Below are positions 37,964-51,900 of a stretch of DNA of 64,000 bases, piece by piece. This stretch comes from Aquila chrysaetos chrysaetos. Lineage: Eukaryota; Chordata; Aves; Accipitriformes; Accipitridae. Each line of letters opens with the position of its first letter. Position 1 is the first letter of the stretch. Made by a program: the position numbers and the translations under genes. A model generated the notes under the pieces. The model saw only the letters and a program-made list of their open reading frames with translations, had not been told where the DNA came from and made no database searches. The stretch is taken from contig NC_044012.1 in the NCBI RefSeq assembly GCF_900496995.4, positions 22,606,759 to 22,670,758 on the forward strand, given 5' to 3'.

Positions 37964-40900
37964 TCAAAACTCATATGGGGACACAAAGGCTGTGACCTTG
38001 AAAATGTGCTTGCCCAGGAGGACCTTGTGGGAGAACTCGCTCATCTCCAGCTCCACCTCCAGTGTGGCTGGCCCGGCCACAGGGCTGGTGAGCACCAGCT
38101 CTCCCGTCTGCCTGTCGGAGCGCCGCACGGCAAAGACGCCCTGTCCCCGGCCGCCCGTGATGGCGAAGCGCAGGCTGTCACCCACGAAGCGGGTGGTGGA
38201 CATCTTGAAGAGGACGCGGGGCACGGTGCGGTTGGCCTGGAGAGGCAGGTAGTGGAAAGAGATGGAGGTGGCAGCCAGGCGGCAGGCTCGGCTCTCCATG
38301 GGGCAGGGGTTCCTCTCACACTGGCTGCCAGGAGAGAAGGAGTACAACCACTCAGTGCAGTGGTTTGGTTCTCGGGGAGCTGCCTGCATCCTTGCAAACA
38401 AGCCTAGCCCGCACTGCAGGTAGCATCTCCAGCCCCACTGGTGGTCCTGCGGCAGAGCAACCCAAGCCAGCCACATCTGAGTGTGCCCAGCATCGGTTCT
38501 CTGTCCCATCCCTGCCTCTGCCAGGCAAATGCCATGCCTTGCAGGGATACGGCTCTGGGTCACGCTCCGAGGCTGGGACCTGGGTTACCACAGTCCCAGC
38601 TGGAGGCCAGGGATGGAGCCAGGCTCAGATGTGCCTCCCGCAGTGGAACATCCCTTGTCCAGAGCAGGGATGCTCCTCCGCTTGGGTCACTTGTGCTCGG
38701 CTGCAAAACAGTTCAGTCTCACAGTCAGAACCAGGGGGGTTTTGCCTGCTGGATGGCAGCCGACGGCACTGCGTGGATGTGCAACAGAGGGGAAATGGCA
38801 TTGTTCCACCCAGGCTGGGGCTCTGAGGGGCTGGGGTCCTGGATTAAAGTCACCATGTATCAGGGTGCTCCCACCTGCACCCCCAGCCACCGGCATCCCA
38901 AAACCATCGGGGAGCATGCCAAGCACACCCAGGCACCCCACCTGGCAATTTGCTGCCAGCGCTGACTGGCACTCTCCCTGCTGCCTCTGGTTGACATGAT
39001 ATGGTCCTCAGGGCACCATAGGACCCATCACCTGGGGGAGAGAGCATGACGCAGCCCGAGCCACATGCGGTACTCACAAGGCGGAGGTCTTGACGTAGCT
39101 GGTGTTGTGGCGCGGTGGGGGGCACTTGGGGCGCACGCAGCGATGGCCCCCGAAGGTGTTGATGCAGAGTTCGCCCTGGGTGCAGTTGTGCTGCTTCCCG
39201 GCGCACTCGTTCACGTCTGTGGCGGTGACACGGGGTGAATGGGGCTGTCCCTGCTGCTCCCCACTGCACCCCAGGTCCCGTAGGATGCTCTCTGCCCTGC
39301 ACCCACTGCTCTTACCCTCGCAGGCATTGCGGTCAGTGTGGAGCAGGTAGCCGGGGGGGCAGACGCAGCGGTAGGAGCCGGGGAGGTTGAGGCAGTCGTG
39401 GAGGCAAAGCCGGGTCTGGGGACTGGACTGGAAGAGCTGGCACTCGTCGACATCTGGGGGGACACAGTGGAGCATGGCTGGGGCTCCCATTAATGCTGAG
39501 CTTCAGTTTCCAACCCCGCCCCCACCATCCTCATGTCCCTTTTACCGTGGCACATGCCGCTGGCTCGCATCTGGAAGCCGGCGTCACAGCTGCAGCGCCG
39601 GGAGCCCGGGCGGCCCTCGGCACAGCGGGGCTGGCGGCTGAAGGAGGCGTTGCTCAGCGTCACCCAGTCTGTGGGGGTGAGTGGGTGTCACTGCTGGGGT
39701 GGGGGGCATGGGGACATGGGTGGGGGATGAGATCCCGGGGGGCTGCCAGGGAAGGGGGAGACGGGTGCAGCATGGCTGGGTGCTGTCTCCATGAACATCC
39801 CCATCCTCTGCAGCCCAAACCCGGGCACCTACAGGCGTAGACGGGGCTCTGGCAGCTGGGGCCTGACCAGCCCCGGGGGCAGAGGCACGTGTAGCTCTGG
39901 TTGCCATCCACGCAGGTCCCACTGTTGGCACACGGGTTGCTGGAGCAGTCGTCAATGCCTGGGGAGAAGGAACTCATGAACACCAGCGCGTTCTCGTTGC
40001 CACCCTGCTGCCCAGCCTCAGTGCCCATTGCTGCAGCCTCTGGCTGCTCTCCCTGCAGCCGGGGGAGCAGAGCGATGGGACCCTGCAGCTTGGGGCGACA
40101 GAGGAGCCCCCAGGGAGGGCTGAGCCCGTGGCACCCCAACCCTGTTCCACTTCACTTCTGCAGAAGGGCTGGGTGCCGCTCCACGTGCGGTCGTGTCGGC
40201 AGGCGCGCGTCTCTGAGCCCACCAGCCGGAAGCCGGCGTCACAGACGAAGTGAACGTCGTGGCCCACCCGCACGCTCCGGCCCAGCATCCGTCCATTCAG
40301 GGGCACCACCGGCTGCGGACAGGTCTCTGCCGACAGACAGACATGGGTGAGGACAGACATTGCCAGGCTGGAGCCGACCTCAGCCCTGGTGAGGAGCTGA
40401 GGGTCCCTCACCCAGGCTGCTCGCCAGGTGTCCGGGGGTCAGAGCCAGCCCCGTGGGGATGTCACCCCTGGCCGGGGTTACCGTTGCGTTTGGTGGCCTG
40501 TCTCTGGAGGCGGTTCTGGAGGATGGAGAGCTGCTGCCGGAGTCCACGTGTGCCCCGCAGGTGGGCGGCCTCCTGTGCCGCCAGCAGCTTCTGCATCTGG
40601 CGCACCGCACTGAGCGCCTGCTGCTGGCTCAGGCACTCCTGGGGGGACACAAGGACATCCCCATCACCCGCCGGACTCCACCGCCACCCTGCCGCAGCCC
40701 AGGGGGACCCTGCCAAGCAGGCAGCATCTCTGGGGTTGGTTTGGATGCCCTGCCCCAGGCAGAGCCCCTTCCTCCCCATCCCAGTGTGGGGGCTGCCCCT
40801 GCCTCTGTATCTGCTCCAGCTTCAGCCCCTCTGCTTGGTTCTGCCCCAGCACTTGGATGCTGAGGAGCAGCTCGGATGCCCCAGGTGGGTTTAGCATCAT

Positions 40901-41160
40901 CTTGCTGCTGCAGGAGAAAAGCCCCACAGCCATCTCCCCTGGCCCTGGGCAGCCCCGTGGGCACCATGGCTGTGCCATACCCCCCAACCCGGGGCGGTGA
41001 CGGAGTGCTGGGGTGTGAGAGGTGGGTGCTGAGAAGCCCCCAGTGGGGGGGGTCTGCAAGGGGGCTGGATGGGGGGCATGAGTGTCCTTACCTGGGCGCT
41101 GCCGAGGGGCAGCTGCAGGATGCCCAGGGCCAGCCAGGCTGGCAGCGGGATTAGGAGCAT
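37964..41160 (-). CDS. Fibulin-7-like secreted matrix protein, complete
   Basis: A secreted extracellular-matrix glycoprotein of the fibulin-7 type; mammalian FBLN7 is an adhesion protein of tooth and cartilage matrix. Eight coding exons, in transcript order: 41092-41160, 40482-40638, 40156-40326, 39833-39958, 39546-39668, 39316-39453, 39078-39216, 37964-38324. Phases join to 1284 nt, 427 aa (human FBLN7 about 439). Order of parts: signal peptide 1-22 (MLLIPLPAWLALGILQL), a coiled coil about 24-75 (CLSQQQALSAVRQMQKLL), one sushi domain about 77-133, an EGF-like domain (IDDCSSNPCANSGTC), a linker half-domain, two calcium-type EGFs (DVDECQLF and DVNECAGK), then the fibulin C-terminal module starting QCERNPCPMESRAC and ending KVTAFVSPYEF. 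Every part and intron position follows FBLN7. Human FBLN7 is at 2q13, not beside CLEC18, so this may be a paralogue or a relocated orthologue; I leave the symbol blank. It is divergent from CLEC18 across a telomere-like tract. Confidence 0.88.
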
Positions 41161-41750
41161 CGTGTCGGGGCTGGCTCCGGCCGCACAGGCTGCAGGGACG
41201 AGATGCTGGCAGTCCGGTTCTGCCCCGCTCGCTCGCAGCCGCGCTCCTGCGCTCACCGGGATTTATTCACAGCGCGTGCCCGTGTGTTTGTTGGTTTTTC
41301 CCCTGGCTGAGGCAGAGCCATAGGAAAGTTTCCCCTTGGCACTGGCACCAGCCTCTCCCTTCCCTTCCCTCTCCGCACATCAGAGGCTTTGGGGCCTTTC
41401 ATGTCACAGGGCCAGCAGATGCCGGGGCCAGGCGGTGGCTGTCACGGCACTTGCTGCGGTACCAGTGGTTCCGGGCTCCCCCCACAGCCAGCCACGGCTC
41501 TGGGGCTCCCCAGCACGCAGGGGTGAAGGATGAGGCTAATCCCGTGTGCTTGCTAAGCATGGGAAATTCTCCCGGGAGAAAGGATGGCTTTGGAGTTGGT
41601 GCTGGTATCCAGCTCTCTGGTGGGGCTGGGGCTGCTGAGGAAGGCAGCCTGGCAGCACCGTGGACTTGCCGGCCTCGGCACGGCTTTGCTGGGGTGAGCT
41701 CAGCCACGGTTGGAGCCTACAGGGGGACCTCAGGGCTCTGCTGCAGCCTA

Positions 41751-42100
41751 GAGTTGGGGTGCAGGTTGGCATTACAGTCAGCATTAGGGTCAGTGTTAAT
41801 GTCAGGGTCAGCATAAGGTTTAGGGTTAGGGTTAGGGTTAGCGTTAGGGTTAGGGTTGAGGTTAGAATTAGGGTTAGGGTTGGGCTTAGCATTAGGGTTA
41901 GGATTGGAGTTAGAGTTGGGATTAGCGTTAGACTTATGGTTAGAGCTAAGGTCAGGTTTTGGGTTAAGGTTAGGGTTAGGGTTAGTGTTGGGATCGGTGC
42001 CAAGGGTTTAGGTCCAGATGAACAGGAGGTTAGCATGAGGGTTAGGGTTGGCATTAGCAACCCCAGGGTTCAGGCCAGGGTTAGGGTTAGGCTCAGGTCA
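41751..42100. repeat. Degenerate interstitial telomeric (TTAGGG) tract
   Basis: About 350 bp built from GGTTAG/TTAGGG units on the plus strand, with runs of three to four exact copies (near 41820-41850 and 41965-41985) separated by diverged copies (GTTAGAATTAG, GTTAGAGTTGG). It lies between the divergent starts of the fibulin-7-like gene (41160) and CLEC18 (43064). An open frame rich in V-R-V-S runs across it and is a repeat artefact. Confidence 0.9.
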
Positions 42101-43063
42101 AGGGAACTGAAGGCATTCAGAGCTGGATTTCTGCTGACATCCAGCTCAGCCCCAATAGCTGGCAGGTGGGATGCTCCCTGTCCCTCCCACCCATGACAGC
42201 CCCGAGGAAGGGTCATGGCAGCATGTGCCTGACCCCCAGCCACCCCCAAGCAGGTATGTTTGAAGCCCACATATCTGCCCTGTGCCAGGGGAGCACATCC
42301 AGCTCCCCAGCATGGGTGCTGGGAGCCCGGCGCTGGAGCAGAGCCATCGGGGTGCTACTGAGCCCCCCAAGCAGCATGGGTTCCAGGACCCCTGCCCGAC
42401 CCTGAGCGCCTGCTGACATGTGCCCCCCTGAGCCCGGCATCTCTCCCACCGCCGGCCCCCCAGCCCTCGCATCCTCCCACCCCGTAACCATGCTGCCCAG
42501 CTCGCCGGAGTGGGTATTTGGCTTCGTGCCTGTGGCGGTGTGTGTTACCTCCCCAGCATGTTTAATTCATGGGGCAGGAGGAAGGCTGGCAGCGGGGGCC
42601 CCCTTAGCTGCCCCTCCAGCCCCATGCCATCCAATCTCCCAGTGCTCCAAAATGGGTGCCACTTGGGACCCCCTGCTCCTGCCTGCCTTCCCATCCCAAC
42701 CCCGGCTCAGCAGTGGGGCTGGGGCAGAGCACGGGGGGCCGACCCCACTACGGGACATCCCAGCGGGGCTGCAGCCCGGGGCCCCGGGAGTTGTCTGCCG
42801 TGTTCGCGCCAGCGAGCAACTGTTTTGACAGAGCTATTACTCACCCGTCAAGCTTTTGTTCGAGCTGACCAGCGGTGCCTGTCTGGAGTCCTGAATAGGA
42901 TCAAATCCTGCAACCAGACACACACACACAAGCACACACAAGCGCGCAGGAGCGCGCGGCCGAGCTTGCCCCGATGCCAGGGCTGCTGCAGGGTGGCTCG
43001 TCTCTCCCGAATCCTCACTCCAGAGCCGTGGGGGTCTGGTCCCCCCCGACCCCAGGCACCTGC
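42101..43063. other. CLEC18 upstream region
   Basis: GC-rich, with a CA microsatellite passing into CGCG-alternating sequence at 42917-42960 (possible Z-DNA). The CLEC18 transcription start must lie here, but no TATA box or clear 5' UTR exon can be fixed. Confidence 0.4.
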
Positions 43064-47067
<4,004 letters not shown>

Positions 47068-47621
47068 GCCAGCAGCTCTGGCCACCGGCCAGTGCTGGCT
47101 GCTGTGCCAAGCCCGTGGCGCAGGAGGACTCCATTGCCGTGCCAAGCCCAGACCATGGCTCAGGAGGACCCCCCCCACGACTCCCCCACTCAGGGGACAG
47201 GGGGCTGAGGCGACCCACAGCGCCAGGACCTGGCGAGAAGGGCACATGCTCTACATCAGCATCCCCAAAACAGCGTCTTCTTCTGCCCCTCACCTTCCTC
47301 TGTCACCGTCACGCTGTAACAGCCCCCCAGAGCAGGGAGATGCCCCTGCAGCAGCCAGGTCCAACAGCATCCTTCTTCTAAACTGGCAGCCGGGCTGTGT
47401 CTGGACCGTGGTCCCGATACAATGAGGGGCTGAGGGGGGCGTCTGGGGAGCACAGACCTTGGCATGGCTCAGGGTAAGGACTCTGCTCAGCTCTGAGCCA
47501 TTGTCCCAACCTGGGTGGGAACCCCTGAGCCTGGCACTGCAGGTTCCTCACCATCACCTGGGTCTTCGTCATCACCCAGTTCCTTACCATCACTCAGTCC
47601 CTCACCGTCTGCCGGGTGGTT

Positions 47622-47627
47622 AATAAA
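47622..47627 (+). promoter_or_regulatory. CLEC18: CLEC18 poly(A) signal
   Basis: AATAAA within GTTAATAAAGACC, 555 bp after the stop codon and followed by a T/C-rich stretch. The 3' UTR just before it (about 47540-47615) holds three short copies of a CCTCACCATCACC-type repeat. Confidence 0.8.
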
Positions 47628-47645
47628 GACCCTCTCTCCCTTCAG

Positions 47646-48240
47646 GAGAGCCGTTTGTCTCCTTTTCCTCCCCCAGACCCACCAGACTCTCCCTCTGCCA
47701 TGGCCCGCATCGTGCCCGCACCGGGTGGTACCTCCAGCTCCATCCCTGGAGCGGTTGCTGGGGTTGCAGGAGCTGGGACTAGCCTGGCTCCTGGCTGAGC
47801 TTGTGTCTCCAGCACCCTGGGGGTGTTTTGGGGGGGTGGTGTTAGCCAAGAGCTGCTTCTTCCAGCCCCAGGACATCCCCAAGCCATGGCAACCTACGTG
47901 CTGGGTGCAAGCCTGTGCCCCCAGCACTGGTGGGTGTCTGGAGGGGACATGCCACTGCCATCTGCAAGCTGGCACCCTGCAGGGACCCTCCCACCGCAGA
48001 GCCAGGGAGTCACTTCCCTCGGCTGCCTTCCTCCCTTCCAAACAGCCCACTCCAGCGCAGGGCCAGGGTGGAAATTAAAATGTCCCCAGCCAGGGCGTTG
48101 CATGCCAGTCGTTTGTGCTGCGGCTCTACGGAGGGAAGGCAGGAGCTGCATTGCCACCGGCAAGGCTGGTTTCATGGCTCTGGGGCAAGCTGGGCAAACC
48201 CGGGGTGCAACCAAGCTGTTGGCCAGGAGGGCAGGGTCCA
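47646..48240. other. Intergenic between CLEC18 and the RALY-like gene
   Basis: About 600 bp of mixed GC-rich sequence with no recognised feature. No RRM motif (RNP1-like GYAFVQY) is visible in any frame. Confidence 0.5.
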
Positions 48241-48475
48241 ACAGGTCAGAGGTGGCTGGAGGCAGGAGATGGGGGAAGGAGCCTGGGGAGGATGGGGATG
48301 AAGGATGGAGGATGGGGATGGAGGATGGGGGATGGGGCATAGGGGACGGGGGATGGGGATTGAGGATGGGGGATAGGGGATGGAGGATGGGGATGGGAGA
48401 TGGAGGATGGAAGGTGGAGATGGATGAAGGATGGATGGAGGATGGAGATGGGGGATGGAGGACGGAGGATGGTCC
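48240..48475. repeat. GGATGG purine-rich minisatellite
   Basis: A tract of GGATGGGGGATGGGGATGGA-type units, almost all G, A and T on the plus strand, just upstream of the RALY-like CpG promoter. Unit length is irregular, 7-15 bp. Confidence 0.9.
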
Positions 48476-48479
48476 GGCA

Positions 48480-48960
48480 CAGCCGCCACATCCATACAGC
48501 TGCAGCCTCGGGGAAGAGCGAGCCCCAGGCCCAGCGCTGCCGGCAGCGGTGCGTGCAGGCAGGGACAGGCAGCGATGCTGCAATAACGCACCGCTGCGCT
48601 CGGGGCGGGGCGCGGGCGGGCCGGGGCGGGGTCCCCCACCGCTCCCCCCCCACCTCGCCGTGCCGCGATGGTGCGGCCCGCCGTCCCCCCTCCTCGCCCT
48701 GCGGTGGTAGAGCCCGGTGGCGGCGCGCTCGGGCCGGAGCGGCGGGGCTGCGGGGGCTGCGGGGCCGCCGGCGCTGCGGGGGGATGACGCTCTTCGGCAG
48801 CGGGGACGCGGGCTGGAGATGTGAGTACCGACCCGGATCCGGCCCTCCATCCCCCCCTCACCCGGGTGTCGTCGTCCGTCCCCCCCCCCCCCCCCCCCGC
48901 CCTCCCGGGATCGGCCCTTTTCCCACACGCCCCCACCCCCGCCCCCAGCCCCCAGGTAGA
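48480..48960 (+). promoter_or_regulatory. CpG-island promoter of the RALY-like gene
   Basis: Dense CpG with GGGGCGGGGC boxes leads into the exon holding ATG 48784 and its gtgagt donor at 48821. A C homopolymer of about 18 (near 48880-48898) follows the first exon and is a likely sequencing-error and slippage site. Confidence 0.6.
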
Positions 48961-51900
48961 TGCTCCGGCACCGGGATGCTTACCCGGCACCGGCAGCCCT
49001 GCCCGGGGCAGGGGTACCCCCCTGCAGCCAGGTTTCTGGTGCCCCCACCCCGGGCAGGGCCGCCTCCCGGTACCGGGATGCCTCCCGCCCCTTTGGACCA
49101 GTACCTCCCCCCCGGACACGCATGTCCTCCCGGTACCGAGCCGCCCCACAGCCCGGTACCAGTCCCTCCCAAGAGCTGGGATGTCCTCCTGGTACTGGGA
49201 TGCCTGGTCCTCCCCACACCATTACCCCCCCGCCCAGGACAGGGATGTCCTCCCAGTACTGGGATGCCCCCATGCCATTACCTCCAGGACAGGGATGTCC
49301 CCCTGGTACTGGCATGCCCCCATGCCACTACCCCCAGGTCAGGGATATCGTCCCAGTACTGGGATGCCCCCATACCATTACCCCCCCAGGACAGGGATGT
49401 CCTCCCAGTACTGGGGTGCCCCCCATACCATTGTTCCCCCACACCATTACCCCCCACCCAGAACAGGGATGTTCTCCCAGTACTGGGATGCCCCCTCGCC
49501 ATTACAGGGAAGAGAGCCCAGACGCAGGGCCGATGACCCTGGGATGAAGGAGTCCTGCTGGCCTGGGTCCCCTGCCCCAGCAGGACAGTCCCCATGGTGC
49601 AGGTGGCCTGTGACAGGGAGCCTGGCCATGGCTGGGGTCCCTGGCTGGGGTGCTGAGGTCTCCATCCTGCTGGCAGGGAGACGAGTGGGTGGCTTTGCCG
49701 GGCGGGTGTGGTGGGATGGAGAGAGGGATGTTGACGGCGGGCTCCGGTCCTGAGCAGTGAGCTCGGCCATCCCTGGGGATGCTGGCTGCACCCACAGAAA
49801 ATGGGTGCCAGCATTACCTAGCGCGTGTGCAAGGGCAAGCGGAGCACCTTCCCCAGCTCGCCCCAAGATCAGAGCCAGCCCGCAGACTTTGTCACACAAG
49901 GTGACAGCCTGGAAAGCAAACACGTGCCAGTTTCCTTCTGCTCGGATCTCCTCCACAGGCTGCGGGGCTGGAGGGGATCCATGGCCCGTGTCCACGCTCC
50001 TGGGGAGGTCTAGACCTCTCTGATGAGTTGGTGTGTTCCCAGAGGACTCGGGAAGCTTCAGCTCGGGATTCCCTGGTGCAGTGGCATCCACAATGTCACC
50101 CGCGGGACAGCTGGCCACGCTTACCATGGCCAAGGGGGAGCGTGCAAGAGGGAGCCCTCAACATCTCACCTACCGGCTCCTACCCCAGGGGCCAGAGAGG
50201 TTTTGGAGCCCCCCAAAATTACAAAATTAAATACATGGAGACGTTAGTAAAGCATTGCATCAGTGGCTCTCAAATGTATACTCAGAAAATAGATTCAAGC
50301 TGGCTTTTATATGGACGTTGCTTGTGAAATCCTAAAGAAGGGGTGAAGAGCATTGCTGGGGAGGTGAGACATGGCATCACGAAGCTGCATGTCCAGAGAC
50401 ATCTCCACCCCACATCTCAGCATCACACGTGTCTTGGCAGCCTTTGGGACCGTGAAGTGGCTGGGTGTAGGGCTTCCCCCATCCCTGGCACCCATTCATG
50501 GTGGGCAGCGCTTACCAGCATCCCACTGGCCTGGGGCTCCCCGAAAAATGGCTCAACCACCCAGCAGAAGGGATAGCGAAGGTGGATTCACCGTGGTGGT
50601 GGGAAATGTCTCCAGGGGTTAATTACCCTCATCATCAGAGGTGCTTTCTGCCACCCTAATTGGAGCCCGCCTGGTCTCAGCTGGGCACGGGCCCCTGGGG
50701 ATGGGACACCCACGGGAAGGGGCTGCTGCAGGGACAGCCGGAGCCACTCCATGTCCTGGCACAACCCTGGGCCACTCCTGTCCTTCCCCAAAAACTTAAG
50801 TCGAGAGAGTTGCCAGCCTCAGGCTTGTCTTGCAGATGCTCTGGAGTGGGACATCTCCAGCCAGGAGAGGAGGGTGGCCGGTAGCCCCCGAGAAGCCGGT
50901 GCCAGAGACGCATCCGTGCGGAGCAGGGTGTTGGCATCCCCTTTTCTTCCCGCTGCTCATTCCCCTCCTCTCTCTCCCCGCAGATTTGGACATGGCCAGG
51001 GAACCCAAGCCAAGCCGGGCCAGGCTGGGCCAGAAGCGGCAGCACGGCAGCAGCCTGTACCAGTGAGTGCCGGCACGTGGGGTCGGGGCTGTGACAGGGG
51101 GAACTTGGCTCCAGCTGGGGACTGTCCCACACTTGGCTCCTCTTCCTCCCCCTGCTCTCCATCACTCACCCTCCGACTATTCCAGCTGCCTGCCCACGGT
51201 GGTGGGCATGGGTCCGTGGGATGTACCTGCCCCATGGGGCTCTCGGAGCATCACCTTACCTCAGCGGTGGTGGCTGGAGTCCTTGCCGGGTCCCGCCTGG
51301 TGTGTGTTGCTGATGGGGTGTGGAGATCCCCCTTCCCCATCCGAAGGTGCTGGGAGAAGAGCAGAGCCCTGTGGTCTCCACACCTGTTACAGATGTCAAT
51401 GTTGGTTGCAGTTCTGGCCTTTAAATGCTGTTCCTTGGGGGACAGACATCCCTGCAGAGGCACATAGGGCTGGCGATGGTCCTGACGATGGCAGTAGATG
51501 ATGGTGATGGTGGCACTGATGGCAGCAGAAGAGCAGGTTCCCATCCCTGCATGTTTTCGGCTCCTCAGCTCTGCAGACATGTGGCAAGGAGAGGACAGGA
51601 GCCAGGCTCCGTCTGTCTTGTTAGAGAGCTTTTTGCGAACGCCCTGATTGAACTAATTGCTCTGCCCGTTGCCATGGCGCCGGAGGGATGCAGTGCTGGC
51701 AGGGCAGGGACTGCCAGCCCCCAGGGCCACTGGAGCATTGCAACTGCTGCTTTTGCTCTTCCTGGGGGATGCTCTGAGCAAAAAGCTGAGCTGGGAAAAC
51801 CTTTGCCATGTCCCTAGCTGGGTGCCAGACCCCAAGACCAGGTCTCTTGCGGAGCCACCAGTGCTCCCATGGCAGGAGGTGACCTGTGGCATCCCCGTCC

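Noticed and set aside
41536-42196. Frames rich in VRVRV and LTLTLT over 41536-42196
   Set aside because: Translation of the TTAGGG-type repeat, not a protein.
48400-49753. Plus-strand frames of 310-378 codons rich in Pro/Gly/Thr
   Set aside because: They run through the 50-65 bp minisatellite and CpG island and conflict with the spliced RALY-like gene.
49800-49990. Minus-strand stretch with protein-like composition (NWHVFAFQAVTLCDKVCGLA) ending at a gtaatg donor-like site
   Set aside because: No family recognised, no partner exon, and the rest of the frame is minisatellite. Kept only as a note.
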